From the NCBI RefSeq assembly GCF_030272615.1, contig NC_081414.1:911343009-911407008 (forward strand): a stretch of DNA of 64,000 bases. Reading direction: 5' to 3'. Position numbers and translations under genes: made by a program. Of the stretch, positions 44,860 through 56,633 are shown one piece after another. The notes beneath the pieces were generated by a model, which did not search any database, was not told the origin of the DNA, and worked only from the letters and a program-made list of their open reading frames with translations. This DNA comes from Cryptomeria japonica. Taxonomy: Eukaryota > Streptophyta > Pinopsida > Cupressales > Cupressaceae. Within the stretch, counting starts at the first letter, position 1. Every line of letters begins with the position of its first letter.

Positions 44860-47062
44860 TGTAATGTCCCCTTCTCAGCAGTAAGCAAGTCAGTGGCCAT
44901 AAGCCTATCTCAGAGACCCATAGGCTAACTGGAAGTGGAGAATTAGGGTTTCCTATTTTCTAGGAGGGCTCCTCACAGTTTTAAGGGATGTTTTGGTTGG
45001 AGTTTGGCAGGATGAATCGAGATTTCCTTCTGGGTTTTATGTAAGCTTCGCAGAGGTATGACATGTAATTAGTTTAGGGAAGTTTGCAGAACTTACTATT
45101 TTTAGTAAGTTGATGTCAGTTGTCATGATTACTGGGTTTCTCGAGCTGAGCCACAGGGTTCGAAGAACAGTCTTTTTGGTGAAGTTTCCTGGACTTACTA
45201 TTTTTAGTAAGTACTATATCAGACAGTTCTATTTTTGGCAGATTCAGTTGTTCAAGTCAGTTGACTTAGTCTCATCTTTTTTTGGCAGTAATTAGTATTT
45301 GGAAGGGAAAAAGTATTTTTTAATAAAATACTTTAATTATCTTTGGCCTAGGTGTAATTGGTGTTCTGACTTAAGGGGTTCGACATGGTATTTTAATCAA
45401 AAAATATAACTTAAAGTGAATGGGGCGATTTTGTGCCTAAGTTATATTATTCCTCTAAAGTCTTTTTTGAGCGCCCATTTTACACTTTATGTTATAAACT
45501 ATTATTTATCCAAAGTGGCGATTTTGTGGTGAAATTTGCATTGGGCGAACTTTGCGTAGGAGGTGAAATGAAATGAATTGTATTTGGGTGCCATGTTAAG
45601 GGATTTGAATTTGAATTTGGCTTGGCAAAAGTTATGAATTGGAGCCTTGGGCTCTCATTTTGAGCATCCGTGAATTTTGTATAACGAAGTGCTACCGGAA
45701 TCCTGCTCGACTTGTGCTTCGAAGTTGCGAGCTTTCTAGCCTATGTCAGTTTCGTGCTTGAGATATAACACCCAGCTGTGGAAGACTATTTCTCATTCAG
45801 AGGAATAGATAGATCATATTGAGAATGGATTGCATCAGTTGGTTTTCTGATTTCTGTGTGAGTGTGTTTCTTGGTTGCTGGATGGCGTCATGGCTGAAGC
45901 ATATTTTCACTCCTAAGTCTCTGTGCGGGCTCCTGCTAATTCTGGGTATTGGCTCTGATTATTTCTATGCACTGGGCGATGGAATTTGTAAGTTTTCAGC
46001 CCCAAGTTTTGAGTCTTCAATTTTAAAATGCAAATCGTACCTTTTCAGCCTAGCTGTACTTTTAGGGGGGTGCATTGGGATGCGTGTTGTTTGTCTGGGG
46101 TCATGTTGCTGCTGTATTCCAGTTTGTACTTGGTCGCTTAATGCATATTGTAAGTTTGGGTGTGTTGAGGGGAGATTTGAGTGAGTTTTTAATGAGTTAG
46201 AAGCATTCTGGTGTGGATTGGTGTTGTTGGTTATGCATTTCTAGCCTCCTGTCTTTATATCATATTTTTCGAAAGTTGGATTTTGAGTGAGTTCTTGAGA
46301 GTGTGAATTGTTTGGGTTGTTAGAGGATGTTTGGAGTTCTTGTTACAGCTGTCAGTTCTTAATCAACACTTGGTTGTCCAATTCTATATTCATTGTAATG
46401 CCGGTTAGTAGTACTAACAACAACATTTTGGATTTCTGCTGTCCCACTATTTGAGTGTAAGAGGTTGGCTTGGCCGCCTATCTTAGATTAGCAATATTTC
46501 ATAAATTTTGAAATCTTTGTAATGAATTGTAAAGTTGATTAGTAGTACTAACAACTATCCTCTTAGATTTCTCATTGTTCCCACTTCATAAGTGGAAGAG
46601 GTGTGGAAGAGGCTAGCTTGCTGCCTATATCTGCAATTTGTAATACTGTCCTCCTGTTGCATAAGCGGTTGAGTTGATTGTAATGTTGTCCTTCTGCTGA
46701 ATAAGCGGTGGAGTTGATAGTAATTTCCATTTCTAGTCCTCCTGTTGCACAAGCGGTTGAGTGATTGCATCTTTAGTTCCTTGGTTGGTTTACCACCAAG
46801 TGATTGCATTGTTTTCAATATCCCGCTGTATAAGTGGAAGGGGCTGGCTTGCCACCCAAGTATTGCAATCAATTTCAGTTATTGGCATCTAACGATCCCC
46901 TCAACACTGTATGCTCTCACACTCCTAGATTGGGCTCTCGGTGATCAGAAAGTGGAAGGGATACTTTCAACAGTTTTTGGTTTTCATTTCCTAACCCTAA
47001 CAAGTGTTGTGTTGATTGTAATTTGGGAAAAAAAAAATAAAAAATTAAGGGGGATCATTACA
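44860..47062 (+). mobile_element. Solo LTR I, TSD ATGTG
   Basis: Terminal inverted repeats TGTAATG and CATTACA; ATGTG at 44855-44859 and 47063-47067. It splits P gag from its zinc knuckles. 2203 bp; repeats of (c)ataagcggttgagttgattgtaat at ~46655-46765. The frames inside (for example 45819-46184) have no relatives and are not called. Same family start as H. Confidence 0.88.
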
Positions 47063-47067
47063 ATGTG

Positions 47068-48623
47068 CTTGTCTGGAGGTAGGAGGCTGTTTGAAACCAT
47101 TATTTCTGATTTTTGTAGGAGAATCCCTTTAGCCACCACCATTAAGAGCCTGCTGTTCTTCTTTTGATAACTTAGAACATTGACCTTCTTTGGCTGCAAT
47201 TCCACCTTTATCCGATGACTGTTTTTGTAAGGCTAATAGATTATCCAAAGATAAAGAACTTTTCTGATTTATCTTTTCATGCTTCAACAATGTTGAAGAC
47301 TTGCCTATCTTCCTGAGAGACAATTTTAGATTCCAATTTCTCATAGTTTTCTTTCTTCAGCTTGATCTGATTTTTAAGATCCTCTTTAATCTTCTTAGCT
47401 TCTTCATTCTGAATTTTTAAATCATTCAGAAGTTTTTTAGTGTCTTCAAGTGCATGGGACTTTCTTGTTTTTTCTTCACTTTCTCTTGGGAGCAGAAACT
47501 TCAAGTCTTATTTTTTCTTCTTTAGTTTCTTGATCTCAGCAAAAACAACTATCAGTTCCATCTCAAAATCAACTCCTTTCTCTTCTTCACCAGCATGGTC
47601 TTTATTCTCTAGTGATTGATTTTCAGCAGGTGCTTCTTCCATAGCAATAAATAGAACTTCATCACTCTGAGATTCTTCATCACTTCCTTTTGATGAATCA
47701 CTTTCTTCTTTTGAGTATAGACTTCTTATCTTTTCCTTTATACTTCTTGGCATTGTTTTTAACTTGTTTTCATAACTAATCCCATCAACAAATGGACATT
47801 TAGTAGAAAAATGTCTAGCCTTTCTATGGTTAAAACATTTGAGAGGCATCTTCTTCTTGTGCTTGCAAAGAATCCTTCTTTAACTTTCTCATAAACGAGG
47901 CTTCTTCTGAATCAGAATTCTTATCCAAACCGTCACTTGAAGCTTGCTCCTTTTGTTTGCCTTTCTTTGAAGCTTTGAAGGTAGTTTCTTTCTTTAATGA
48001 AGAGTCGGTATTCGTCCTCATCTCATATGCAGTCAATATATCATGGAGCTTGTCAATGGACACCTTATCAAGATCAACCATCTCTTCTATTGAAATCTTT
48101 GCATCAAATCTTAAAGGTGAAGACCTTAAATTTTTCTAAATAACTACACTATCTTCAACCTTCTCTCCAAGACCCTTAAGGGAGTTTACAGTTTCATCCA
48201 CCCTTAGAAAATAAGCAATCACATTTTCTTCATCTTTTATCCTCAAACTCTCAAACTACATTCTGTGAGTTTGAAGTTTGGCTTTCTTTACCTTATCATC
48301 TCCTTCATAGACATTCTTGAGCTTATCCCACATTGCTTGAGTAGTCTCACAATGCATGACTTTTACAAATTCAAATTCTGACAATCCACACAATATTGCA
48401 TTCATGGCCTTAGCATTGCTTACAAAAGCTCTCTTTTCTTCAGCAGTGGATGGATGATTTTGAGGAGCTATAAAGCCTAACACCACGTTGTTCTAGACAT
48501 CAAAGCCAAGTGACATAAGGTAGGCATGCATTCTAATATACCAAAAGGCATAGTTCGATCCATCAAACAAAGGTGATTTGTTTGTTGCAAGTCCTTCAAG
48601 AGCATTAATCTTGTGTGCTGGTA
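47068..48623 (-). pseudogene. gag: copia P gag, broken
   Basis: Minus frames in order: 48623-48256 with PLFDGSNYAFWYIRM (stop at DV*NN), NAKAMNAILCGLSEFEFVKVMH and MWDKLKNVYEGDDKVKKAKLQT, the UBN2-type copia gag core; 48081-47830 (LDKVSIDKLHDILTAYEMRT); 47849-47508 with a damaged knuckle CFNHRKARHFSTKCP (second Cys is His); 47504-47129, a lysine/glutamate-rich coiled-coil stretch. Frameshifts and stops throughout. The start codon is cut off by solo LTR N at 48629. Confidence 0.85.
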
Positions 48624-48628
48624 GGACT

Positions 48629-49427
48629 TGTTAATTTTAAGCAATCTGATGTTAATTTTAAGCAATCAGATTATAACAGACTGTAGATGAACAGTAACAA
48701 CAATGAAAACACAAGACAAAACACACCAATACCTTGAGAAAACCTCCCTCTTGGAGGTGAAAAATCCAACCTCAAAATACAATATGTATTATCTCAAATG
48801 TAGGCAATTACAAGGCAATGAACTTATCTCAGGTTGCTGTCCAATCAGCAAGTTGGCAGATCATGATCTCTCTTTGCATACCAATGAAGATTGCAGCCCT
48901 TATCAACATCAGATAGCTAAGGAAGATCAGCAGCAGATGACAGAGAAAGACTTGACCAGATTCACAGAAGGAGAGTCTTTATCAAATTCGCATGATGATC
49001 TTGACAACTTCGCCTCACAACCAGCCTTAATAAATTCGCACAATGAACTTGAACAGGTTCGCACAAGTGAAGGAGAAATCGCCAATATTGGAGAGAAGAT
49101 TACATTCGAATGAGATGATGATAATGACTTCATTTGATGTTTGATTTATATCGAACCTTTGGCGCCAAACACCCAAGTCGGCTTGCATATTAATTAATTA
49201 ATTTATTCAGATTACATTGCCTTCATGTTACATGTGTTTGGGCCCAGCCCTAAGTAGTTCGAATTACATGAGAGATAATACATGATCATTTGCCTTCACG
49301 TTACATGTGTTTGGGCCCAACCCTAAATAGTTCGAATTACATGAGAGATAATACATGTGTATTTTAATTGTCATTGACAACATTAAAATACAATAGATAG
49401 GTATCCGAGCTAGCTACTATTTCAACA
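48629..49427. mobile_element. Solo LTR N, TSD GGACT
   Basis: Ends TGTTAATTTTAAG and TTTCAACA, flanked exactly by GGACT (48624-48628, 49428-49432). 799 bp. A ~85-bp direct duplication at about 49215-49360 (cgttacatgtgtttgggccca, ttcgaattacatgagagataatacatg) and one AAGTCGGC site near 49171. The 136-codon frame at 48703-49113 has no support as a gene. Inserted at the start of P gag. Confidence 0.85.
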
Positions 49428-49467
49428 GGACTAACCTCCAAGCTTTTAAGCTCTATTCTGAAGGTAA

Positions 49468-49484
49468 TGGCTCTGATATTAATT
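49468..49484 (-). promoter_or_regulatory. Primer-binding site of copia P
   Basis: The minus strand reads attaatATCAGAGCCAT directly after the 5' LTR end. This matches the plant initiator tRNA-Met primer site (TGGTATCAGAGC) over ATCAGAGC, with changes at its start. It fixes the element's orientation. Confidence 0.7.
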
Positions 49485-51500
49485 GAGAAGCACATAGGAA
49501 ACACTAAGAGGGGGTGGGCGAATCAGTATTTCAAAACTTTTTAAAACTATGAATGCATCTATCATATAAAGCATAAAGAGAGCAACCATTAAGACACGAA
49601 CACCAAGATTTCTTGTGAAAAACCCTTTCGGGTAAAAAACCACTGCTTCAAAAATCTTTCATTAACATAAATGGGCACCAACCCAAATTACAAAAACAAC
49701 CAGTTTGTTGAGAGCATCAACTCTTTGAAGAGCACACCCTGCAAGATGAAGCACCCATTCCACCTAAAAGAGGCACCATCCTCAAACTCAAAATACACTT
49801 AAACTTCAATTATATCTTGACTGAGTATCCTCATAACTTGACATCATACATATTTATTCAAAATTACTTTTAGATTTCAAATGCTTTTTTGATATCAACA
49901 ACCACATCCCAAATGCAAGGAATAACCACTTCTCTTATAGAAGAACACCTAACCGCCCAGAAATTCAAAAAGAAAATTAAACTGTTGCCAAAATCGACCT
50001 GCTCCCGTCAAAGATATAATTCTGATCCATTTTCAAATATACTTAGCAGTAAGTAATGTGAATTCCAATAAACATATCCTCCATACACATTTTCAGATTT
50101 TCAAATACAAAGATGCATGTGCCCACTTTCTTTCAATAGAACTGAGCTAGAGGTCTAGGAGATTTTTTACGCACACACAAAGGAATCTCAAAATAATAAT
50201 TTTTCGTAGCCGGCAGTCTTCAAAATCGACCTCACACAAAAATATCTGACAATTCCCCCCCGCCCCCCCTCCCCCCCCTCAAAAAAAAAACTATGCACAA
50301 AATTCAGCCACTCATACCATCCACACACTACTACAACTCACAAGAAACAACCACTGACTGTGTGCGATAATTTTCATGTCCACACACCTCTCAATACATG
50401 CTGGAATTATTTTGATGGCAGGTCCAATCTTCCATGATAACAACAAAATGAATAATATTCGCTCAGAAACTGGAGCAATCGACGTTTTTGAAAAATGCGA
50501 TTCCAAGTTCTGCTCCAGAATTAATAACTGATGCTTTTATTTTTAGCATCCACACACATGATAATCTATATGTCAAAAACATTTAATTTTCTCGGCCTGA
50601 AAATATATAGTCCTCATGATTAAAGGTTTTTCTTTTTATACTTTTTGTTACCCACTGAGAGCTCTTTTTCACGTTCAACACTCCGAGATTTAAAAGAAAC
50701 ACATTGTTGTATAAATATATACAATGCGATTATGTGCTGGAAAAACCGTCACCATATGAAGCTGCCCATACACATAACTCCTTGTAAAAAAGATATATCG
50801 TCCATTCCAGAAAAAATACTCTCCACGATTTTAAAGAATATCATGCCAAGAACGTTACCTGCCAGCATGAACAGAGAGGGCAAAACCATTAAGGTCCCTG
50901 TCAATATTAACCTTTCTTCAATATAATTGTGTGTCCATACCTTCCATATTCGACTCACATTCGTTGACCAAAGGCCACAACTCCCAAAATGTTACAATAC
51001 TACCCAACACCACATCCAAGGAAATATTCTGAAGCCATCAGTAAGAATAAATCAATTTATTTCAAAGTTCATTACTCCAAATATATTTAGCATCGGTTCA
51101 CAACTCCTTTTAACACGTGTTGAACACGTGTATAACAAAAAATATAAGACCCATGAAACAAATTCATCAAATATCAAATTAAATATTCAACAAAGATGAG
51201 TCAACCAAAGAGGACCAGTTGGACATATGATTTGGCAAGAAAGCTGATGTAACAACTGACACAGTGACAAGCAAGCTCTCACACTGCTTAAGCAATTAAG
51301 CATACACTCACATAGCTCAAGTGGACCCTTAGGCACCTCAAGCAATTGAAGCAAGCAAGTAGGCAGCTGGAGAACACGACCAACCAGCTCAACCAAGAAT
51401 AAGAAGATCTAATGAATAATCAGCAACTTGAAAAGAACTTTAAATCAATCCAATATAACTTAGCTCATAACACTTGACATCAATGACAAAATGTCCTACA
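49485..51500 (-). repeat. 5' LTR of copia P, uninterrupted
   Basis: Plus-strand ends TGAGAAGCACATAGG (49485) and AAATGTCCTACA (51500). 2016 bp. Matches the scattered 3' LTR pieces and serves as the empty-site reference for H, D and approximately C. A C-rich/A-rich tract lies at 50257-50291. No ORF. Confidence 0.88.
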
Positions 51501-51653
51501 TGATTAGCATCAAAAGATTCATCATCTTTACTCAACTTGCATCTTGTCAGCATGGATGTACTCACAGGATTAAAATTCTTTATTTTGAATTTCTTTAACA
51601 TTTCCTTCATGTACTTGGTGTGTGAAATAAATTTTCTTTTATTTGATTAAGAT
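51501..51653 (-). pseudogene. Copia fragment S (RT/RNase H linker)
   Basis: The minus strand reads YMKEMLKKFKIKNFNPVSTSML and CKLSKDDESFDAN, clearly like the P segment GMLKSFRMEDCNRVNTPM and CKLSKDDESSDAN. It stops where the P LTR begins and, on the other side, where hAT element R begins. Remnant of the element that P was inserted in. Confidence 0.8.
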
Positions 51654-52039
51654 CATAGAAATGAGACTTGGACTCAGCACGGACTTGGCAAGAGTGACTT
51701 GATTTGAGACTTGTGACTTGGAAAAAAAACTCGGCATGGACTCGACAAGACTCGACAAAGTAAAATACCCAAGAAATTTAGAGATTTTGAAGGATTTAAA
51801 ACTTGTTTCATGCACCCTTCTTTAAAGAAACCTTAAAGACACAATAGCACCATCAAATAGAAGCTAATTTGATCACATACACAAATATACATCAATCACA
51901 CAAGTATAAACGCAAATTGCAGTTGAAGGCAATAACAAATTTAGATATATAAATATTGTCAAATGTATACAAAACTCATGGACTATGAAATCCATGACAT
52001 CAAATGTTTGACACATATATCAAAACAAAAACTAAAAGT

Positions 52040-53378
52040 CTATGGCTTAGAGGAGCCTACATCCCTCCTACGAAGGCGTCTAAGGGAGGTCCTGGATGAT
52101 TCAACAACTATAGTCTCTTCCCGTGACTCCATGCCACCCTCACCAACATCAGTTGTGCTTGTGTCTACTCGTGCTCTAATCTCCTCCTTGGCCATGGCTT
52201 CAGCCTCAGCCTCTCTATTTGCCTAGTCTGTCCAATCAAGGTCCTCGTCACTAAAGACAGGATCCGTAGCCTGAGTGATCCACTCAAATTTTGGATTGAC
52301 CTCCTCTAACGTGATCGGGGTGGAGTCATGGTCTAAAACTTGTCTCTATCTAAGACGGAGGTTGTCATGAATAAAGACTAGATCTTTCAACCTCTCCACA
52401 GACAGTCTATTGCGCCTCTTGGATTGTATGTGCTCAAACTTACTCTAGTTGCACTCACAACTGGAAACACTACATGGTTGGCTCAAAATGTGAATGGCAA
52501 TCCTTTGAAGATTTGGTGTTTTAGGATCAAACATTTGCCACCACCTATTTGAGATGAGGAAAAAAAACAAGAGTCTCCTTTCCAACTTTAAGACTTTAAG
52601 TTTCAAGTTTATACATTTAATAATAAATCGAATAATATAAAATTAAAATTATGCCCTTAAAATATATTTTTACCTGGCTGCATTTTTGTCTGATTTTCTT
52701 TGCAATTTTCATGAGAGAAGATGCCCCCTTGGGCATTAGATAATCCTCTATCTTGTGGATTATAGTGCTCCTATCACTAGGCAACATCTGCTCTATCACT
52801 AAGTAGAGCCCATTAAGAACCTCCTCATCCATCTTGAAATCAAGGCAAAAATAGAATGTCGTATTGAGGTAATAAGCAAATGCATGGAGGGACTTGTGAA
52901 GCTGGAGGTGCCGTCTCCTATCAATGACCTCCATATACTGATCTAATGGCCTCCTTTGCCCTATCCATGCCCTCATATATGTAGCCCAATGTGGGCTTCT
53001 CCTCATCAACAACTTGTAGGAGAACTAGAAAGGGCTCAATGAACTACAAATATTGTGTAACATTATCAGTTAACTTAAATGTGAATGAAAATAAGCAAAT
53101 AAAAGAAAAGTATGAATAAAAATCAAAACATAATGTAGAATTTATAAAAAATTTACCTTCACAATCTCTGCACAAGAGGCCCAAAAGCTTGGCTCATCAT
53201 AAATGCAATCTTCCACATCAATGCTTGCAATGGTCATAGCATAGGATGAGGAAGTCCACTCCTCACCAACAAACATATGCCTCAAAGCTTACCTTAATCC
53301 GAATCGAGGATTGTAATATGATGAAATTGGTGGCAAATCTAGTGATTCCAAGTGTATTGCCTCATTAGGCTAAGGACC
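52040..53378 (-). pseudogene. hAT R transposase, C-terminal half
   Basis: Minus pieces: ~53330-53160 (RFGLR .. LRHMFVGEEWTSSSYA), 53012-52617 with IDRRRHLQLHKSLHAFAYYLN (L has IDRRWTNQLHQPIHAFAYFLN) and 52550-52040 with WWQMFDPKTPNLQRIAIHILSQPCS, KRRNRLSVERLKDLVF and an acidic tail to the stop at 52040. Stops and frameshifts interrupt all of it. Copy E is inserted directly upstream, at the NHSG position of the protein. Confidence 0.82.
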
Positions 53379-53826
53379 TGTTGTGACCATTTCACACATC
53401 GCCCCATTTGAAATGGGGACCCCCTCTTTTTGCTCGTTTTTCGCTCGCCTTTCGCTTCGTTTTTTAGGGTTTTGTTAGTCAGTCAATTGTCTGGATTTAG
53501 GGTCAAGCCTTAGGGTTTCCGTTACTGTCTTTTCAGGCCAGAATCCAGTCAGTTTTGAGAGCTTTTTGAGCCTCCTTTCGTAAGATGCGATTTTGAATGC
53601 AATGAATTCGCCAAAATGGTCTATTTTCAATTGGAAATTTTGAGTGCAGAGCTTAAATTTGTCTAAGTGTTGAAGATGAAATGTGAATTTTTGTCCAATT
53701 GAGTAATTTTGACTAAATTTTGAAGTTTTTTGATTTTTGATCCCGGGCATTGGGAATGATTTGTTTTTGCCTCGTGAATTGATTAAACTTGTGAAATCAT
53801 GTTATTTTGGCCTGTAGGAGCAAAAT

Positions 53827-55750
53827 CGCTCCTGTCCCTCAGTGAAGGACCGGAGCTCGTTTTCAAATATCTTACTGTCCCTGCAGAGTCAAGATGAATT
53901 TCGAATTAAAAGTGATGAAGGAAGGCGTGATCTTTCCGTTGAATATAAATTGAAGAATTTCACGAACACGGAAATGCCTCAGGGAAGAAAATCGCTCCTG
54001 TCGCTCAGTGAAGGACCGGGGCTTAAAATCAAATATTGCTTTGTCCTTGCAGGATTTTAATGACTTGATGATTTGAAGAGGTCCAAGGAGATGCATTTTA
54101 CCAAATGAATATAACTTGAAGTGCCGTCGTGAAGGAGAATGACTCAAAATGTAAAAATCGCTCCTGTCCCTCTGTCAGGGACCAGGGCGAAGTTCTTTGT
54201 AGCTCCTGTCCCTCTCCCAGGGACCAGAGCGAAGTCCTTCATAGGGCATGTTCTGGACAAAGATCAAGCAAGTTTTTGTTTTGAAGGCAAGAAAAGATAT
54301 GAGTTAAACCCGTTGAAGATAAATTGAAGATTATGAAACGTCAACAAGGGACCTAAATGCCCAAGTTCGCTCCTGTCCCTCAGGCAGGGACCAGAGCGAT
54401 TTTTGTCTTAGATGATTTTCTTGCCAAGTTACAATGGATCCCAAGGCATGGATGAGTGGAAAGGAACATTACGAATACGTTGAAGATAATTTTTGAAGTT
54501 AACAAGGTGAGATGAAGCCCACAAGAGCAAGATCGCTCCTGTCCCTCTCCAAGGGACCAGGGCGATATAATGGTAATGTTGCCTTTTCTTTAAGTTCAAG
54601 ACACTCCAAGATGAAGAACAAGGTGGCACAGGGCGTTTCGAGGCATCTCAATCAAACACAAGGCATCAAAGGTCGCAACATTAAAGGATTTACACCAAGA
54701 CACCTAGGTTCGCTCCTGTCCCTCAGGCAGGGACCAGAGCGATATTTCCATAAAGGCATAGATTTCAAAAGTCAAACAAGTATCAAGTGATTAAGAAGGA
54801 TCAAGGGACTTCATCTTACATTATGAAAGCGATGGCAAGTGGATGGAAACAAAGACAAGCTCAAAATCTTAAAGTTCGCTCCTGTCCCTCTCCAAGGGAC
54901 CAGAGCGATATCTATTATACTTGCCAATTCATGTAAAATTCATGCCGAGTCAAGGTTTTGTAGGATCACACAAGGTCTAAGGCGTCTTAACAAGGTGATA
55001 TGCAAAGGTGTCGAACGTCAAAGTATACCAATTTGAATAAGAAAGTTATATCGCTCCTGTCCTTTGGACAAGGACCAAAGCGATTTTTATTAAAACACTC
55101 ATATTCCTTTAAAATCAAGGCAAGACAAGGATGGGCAAGATCGAGAACGCCATTTGAAAGATGATGATCGAAGTACAAAGGTTGAAAGGTGGCAAATTCT
55201 AGCTAGAGCTTCAAGATCGCTCCTGTCCCTCTCCAAGGGACCAGGGCGATGATCTTCTAAAACATCAAGGTGTCTTGTGGAATTCAAGCAAAACGAAAGT
55301 GGAATGAAAGAATAGCATTGTTTATCCTTCACAACAAAAATTGAAGTTCAAAGTTACAAAGGTCAAGGAGAAATTATGAGGATCGCTCCTGTCCCTCTCC
55401 AAGGGACCAGGGCGATATTTGCTAAAGCACTTATCATCCTTCGAAGATCATGACAAAACAAACTTGCAAAGGGTTCAAAACGTTGTTTGAAGGATAATGA
55501 ACGAGGAATTGATATCAAGAACGAAGAATCTCACGTAAAAGAATAGGGATCGCTCCTGTCCCTCTCCAAGGGACCAGGGCGATAATGGTCATGAGATGCA
55601 TTCATTCGCACAAGCAAGTCAATTAAGATCGAAGGACCCAACGAAAATGCCAACTTCAACGTGAAGATGAAGACTTTGAACGTCAAAAGTGCAAGGATCG
55701 AGACCAAGATGATGGATCGCTCCTGTCCCTCAGTCAGGGACCAGGGCGAT
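53827..55750 (+). repeat. Hairpin-core array of copy E
   Basis: Core starts 53827, 53993, 54159, 54201, 54368, 54534, 54711, 54877, 55052, 55218, 55384, 55551, 55718. Steps 166, 166, 42, 167, 166, 177, 166, 175, 166, 166, 167, 167. GTCCCT/AGGGAC type. The first two are the CAGTGAAGGACCGG variant, shared with copies B and D. Confidence 0.92.
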
Positions 55751-55996
55751 GAGGTTTGTATATTTCATTTTCAAATTTTGGCGCTCAAACACATTTTTGA
55801 AATTATTCAAATGCTAGAAAATTCGATAAGTTTGAAAATCCAATTAAAATGGCATTTAATATTTGCGCTTGGTATTAATTAATTGTTTTTGCCTTGTAAA
55901 AATCAAAATTGTTAAATTAAAAAACGTTGGCAAATAATTAATTAATTATTTTAATAAAAAATTAAATATAGCGCTTGGTATTTATTTGTTTTATGG

Positions 55997-56095
55997 AGGT
56001 CGGCCCTTGTATTTATTTAAAAATCGTTTAAATTGCCTTATTTAATTACCAAGTCGGCCTCAAGGTGAATATGAGGTGGGCGCTATAAAGGGTGG
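55997..56095 (+). promoter_or_regulatory. Promoter 1 of copy E: two GCCGAC boxes and TATA
   Basis: GGTCGGCC at 55998-56005 and AAGTCGGCC at 56051-56059 (reverse strand GCCGACCT and GCCGACTT). TATA gcgctataaagg from 56082, about 24 bp downstream of the second box. Confidence 0.6.
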
Positions 56096-56434
56096 TGAAG
56101 ATTTTTATTTTCACATTATCATTTTATCATCTCAAGTGCGATTTAAGGAAGACAAAGGGAGAAGTGCGAAGTTGTGTTCAAGGTGGTGCGAATTTCATTT
56201 CAAGTTAGGAGGTGCGAATTTATATCCAAAGGAAGGCGCAAATATTATCCGAGGAGGTGCGAACTTGAAGTTTAAATTGTGCGAACCTGTCAAGCATTGG
56301 AAGACTACGTCAAGGACATACCAAAGGTGGCGAAATTGCTATTTTGAAGAAAAAATCACGTTGAAGGCCATCTAACGTCAATTTTGCCTAGGCGATTTTA
56401 TTCATTTGCATTCTAGAGTTAGCTCTCTCGTGAG

Positions 56435-56631
56435 GTATGGCGATTTGGTTTTATTGTTTTAAGTTTTAGATCGTCATAGCTTAAATTTTGAATTTTGAAT
56501 TTTGAATTCCTAGCTCAATCGTTTTTTTAGGAAATGATAACTCTAAGACTTATCATGAAGTTTCCTAAAATATTCTCTAATCTATGTTATATATTGCAAG
56601 ATCTAGTTTCTCATTATGAAATGTTGTGTAG
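56435..56631 (+). other. Probable intron before ORF1 (copy E)
   Basis: Donor tgag|gtatgg and acceptor gttgtgtag|gt; the ATG at 56634 follows two bases later. 197 nt. Matches the A and D introns in splice-site words and position. It makes 56634 a better start than the ATG at 56616, which lies in the intron. Confidence 0.6.
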
Positions 56632-56633
56632 GT

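Larger units (their letters stand above)
23075..51500 (-). mobile_element. Ty1/copia retrotransposon P, complete but heavily interrupted
   Basis: Minus-strand order: 5' LTR 51500-49485, PBS, leader, gag (48623-47068), zinc knuckles, protease-integrase (44854-43671), RT (~43670-37322), RNase H (37344-36472), polypurine tract (36282-36268) and 3' LTR (36267 to ~23075). Inserted in it are N, I, F, M with hAT L, D, H and C. The two LTRs align along most of their length once insertions are removed (about 1.95 and 2.02 kb). The left end of the 3' LTR lacks the outer ~70 bp and abuts element K. Confidence 0.88.

Noticed and set aside
45819-46184. 121-codon hydrophobic, Cys-rich frame
   Set aside because: Inside solo LTR I, no relatives seen, and its composition reflects T/G-rich DNA.
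48703-49113. 136-codon plus-strand frame
   Set aside because: Lies inside solo LTR N, has no recognisable domain, and runs through LTR sequence between exact target duplications.
50257-50291. C-rich then A-rich tract in the P 5' LTR
   Set aside because: Simple low-complexity tract, absent from the sister LTR at the same place; probably slippage.
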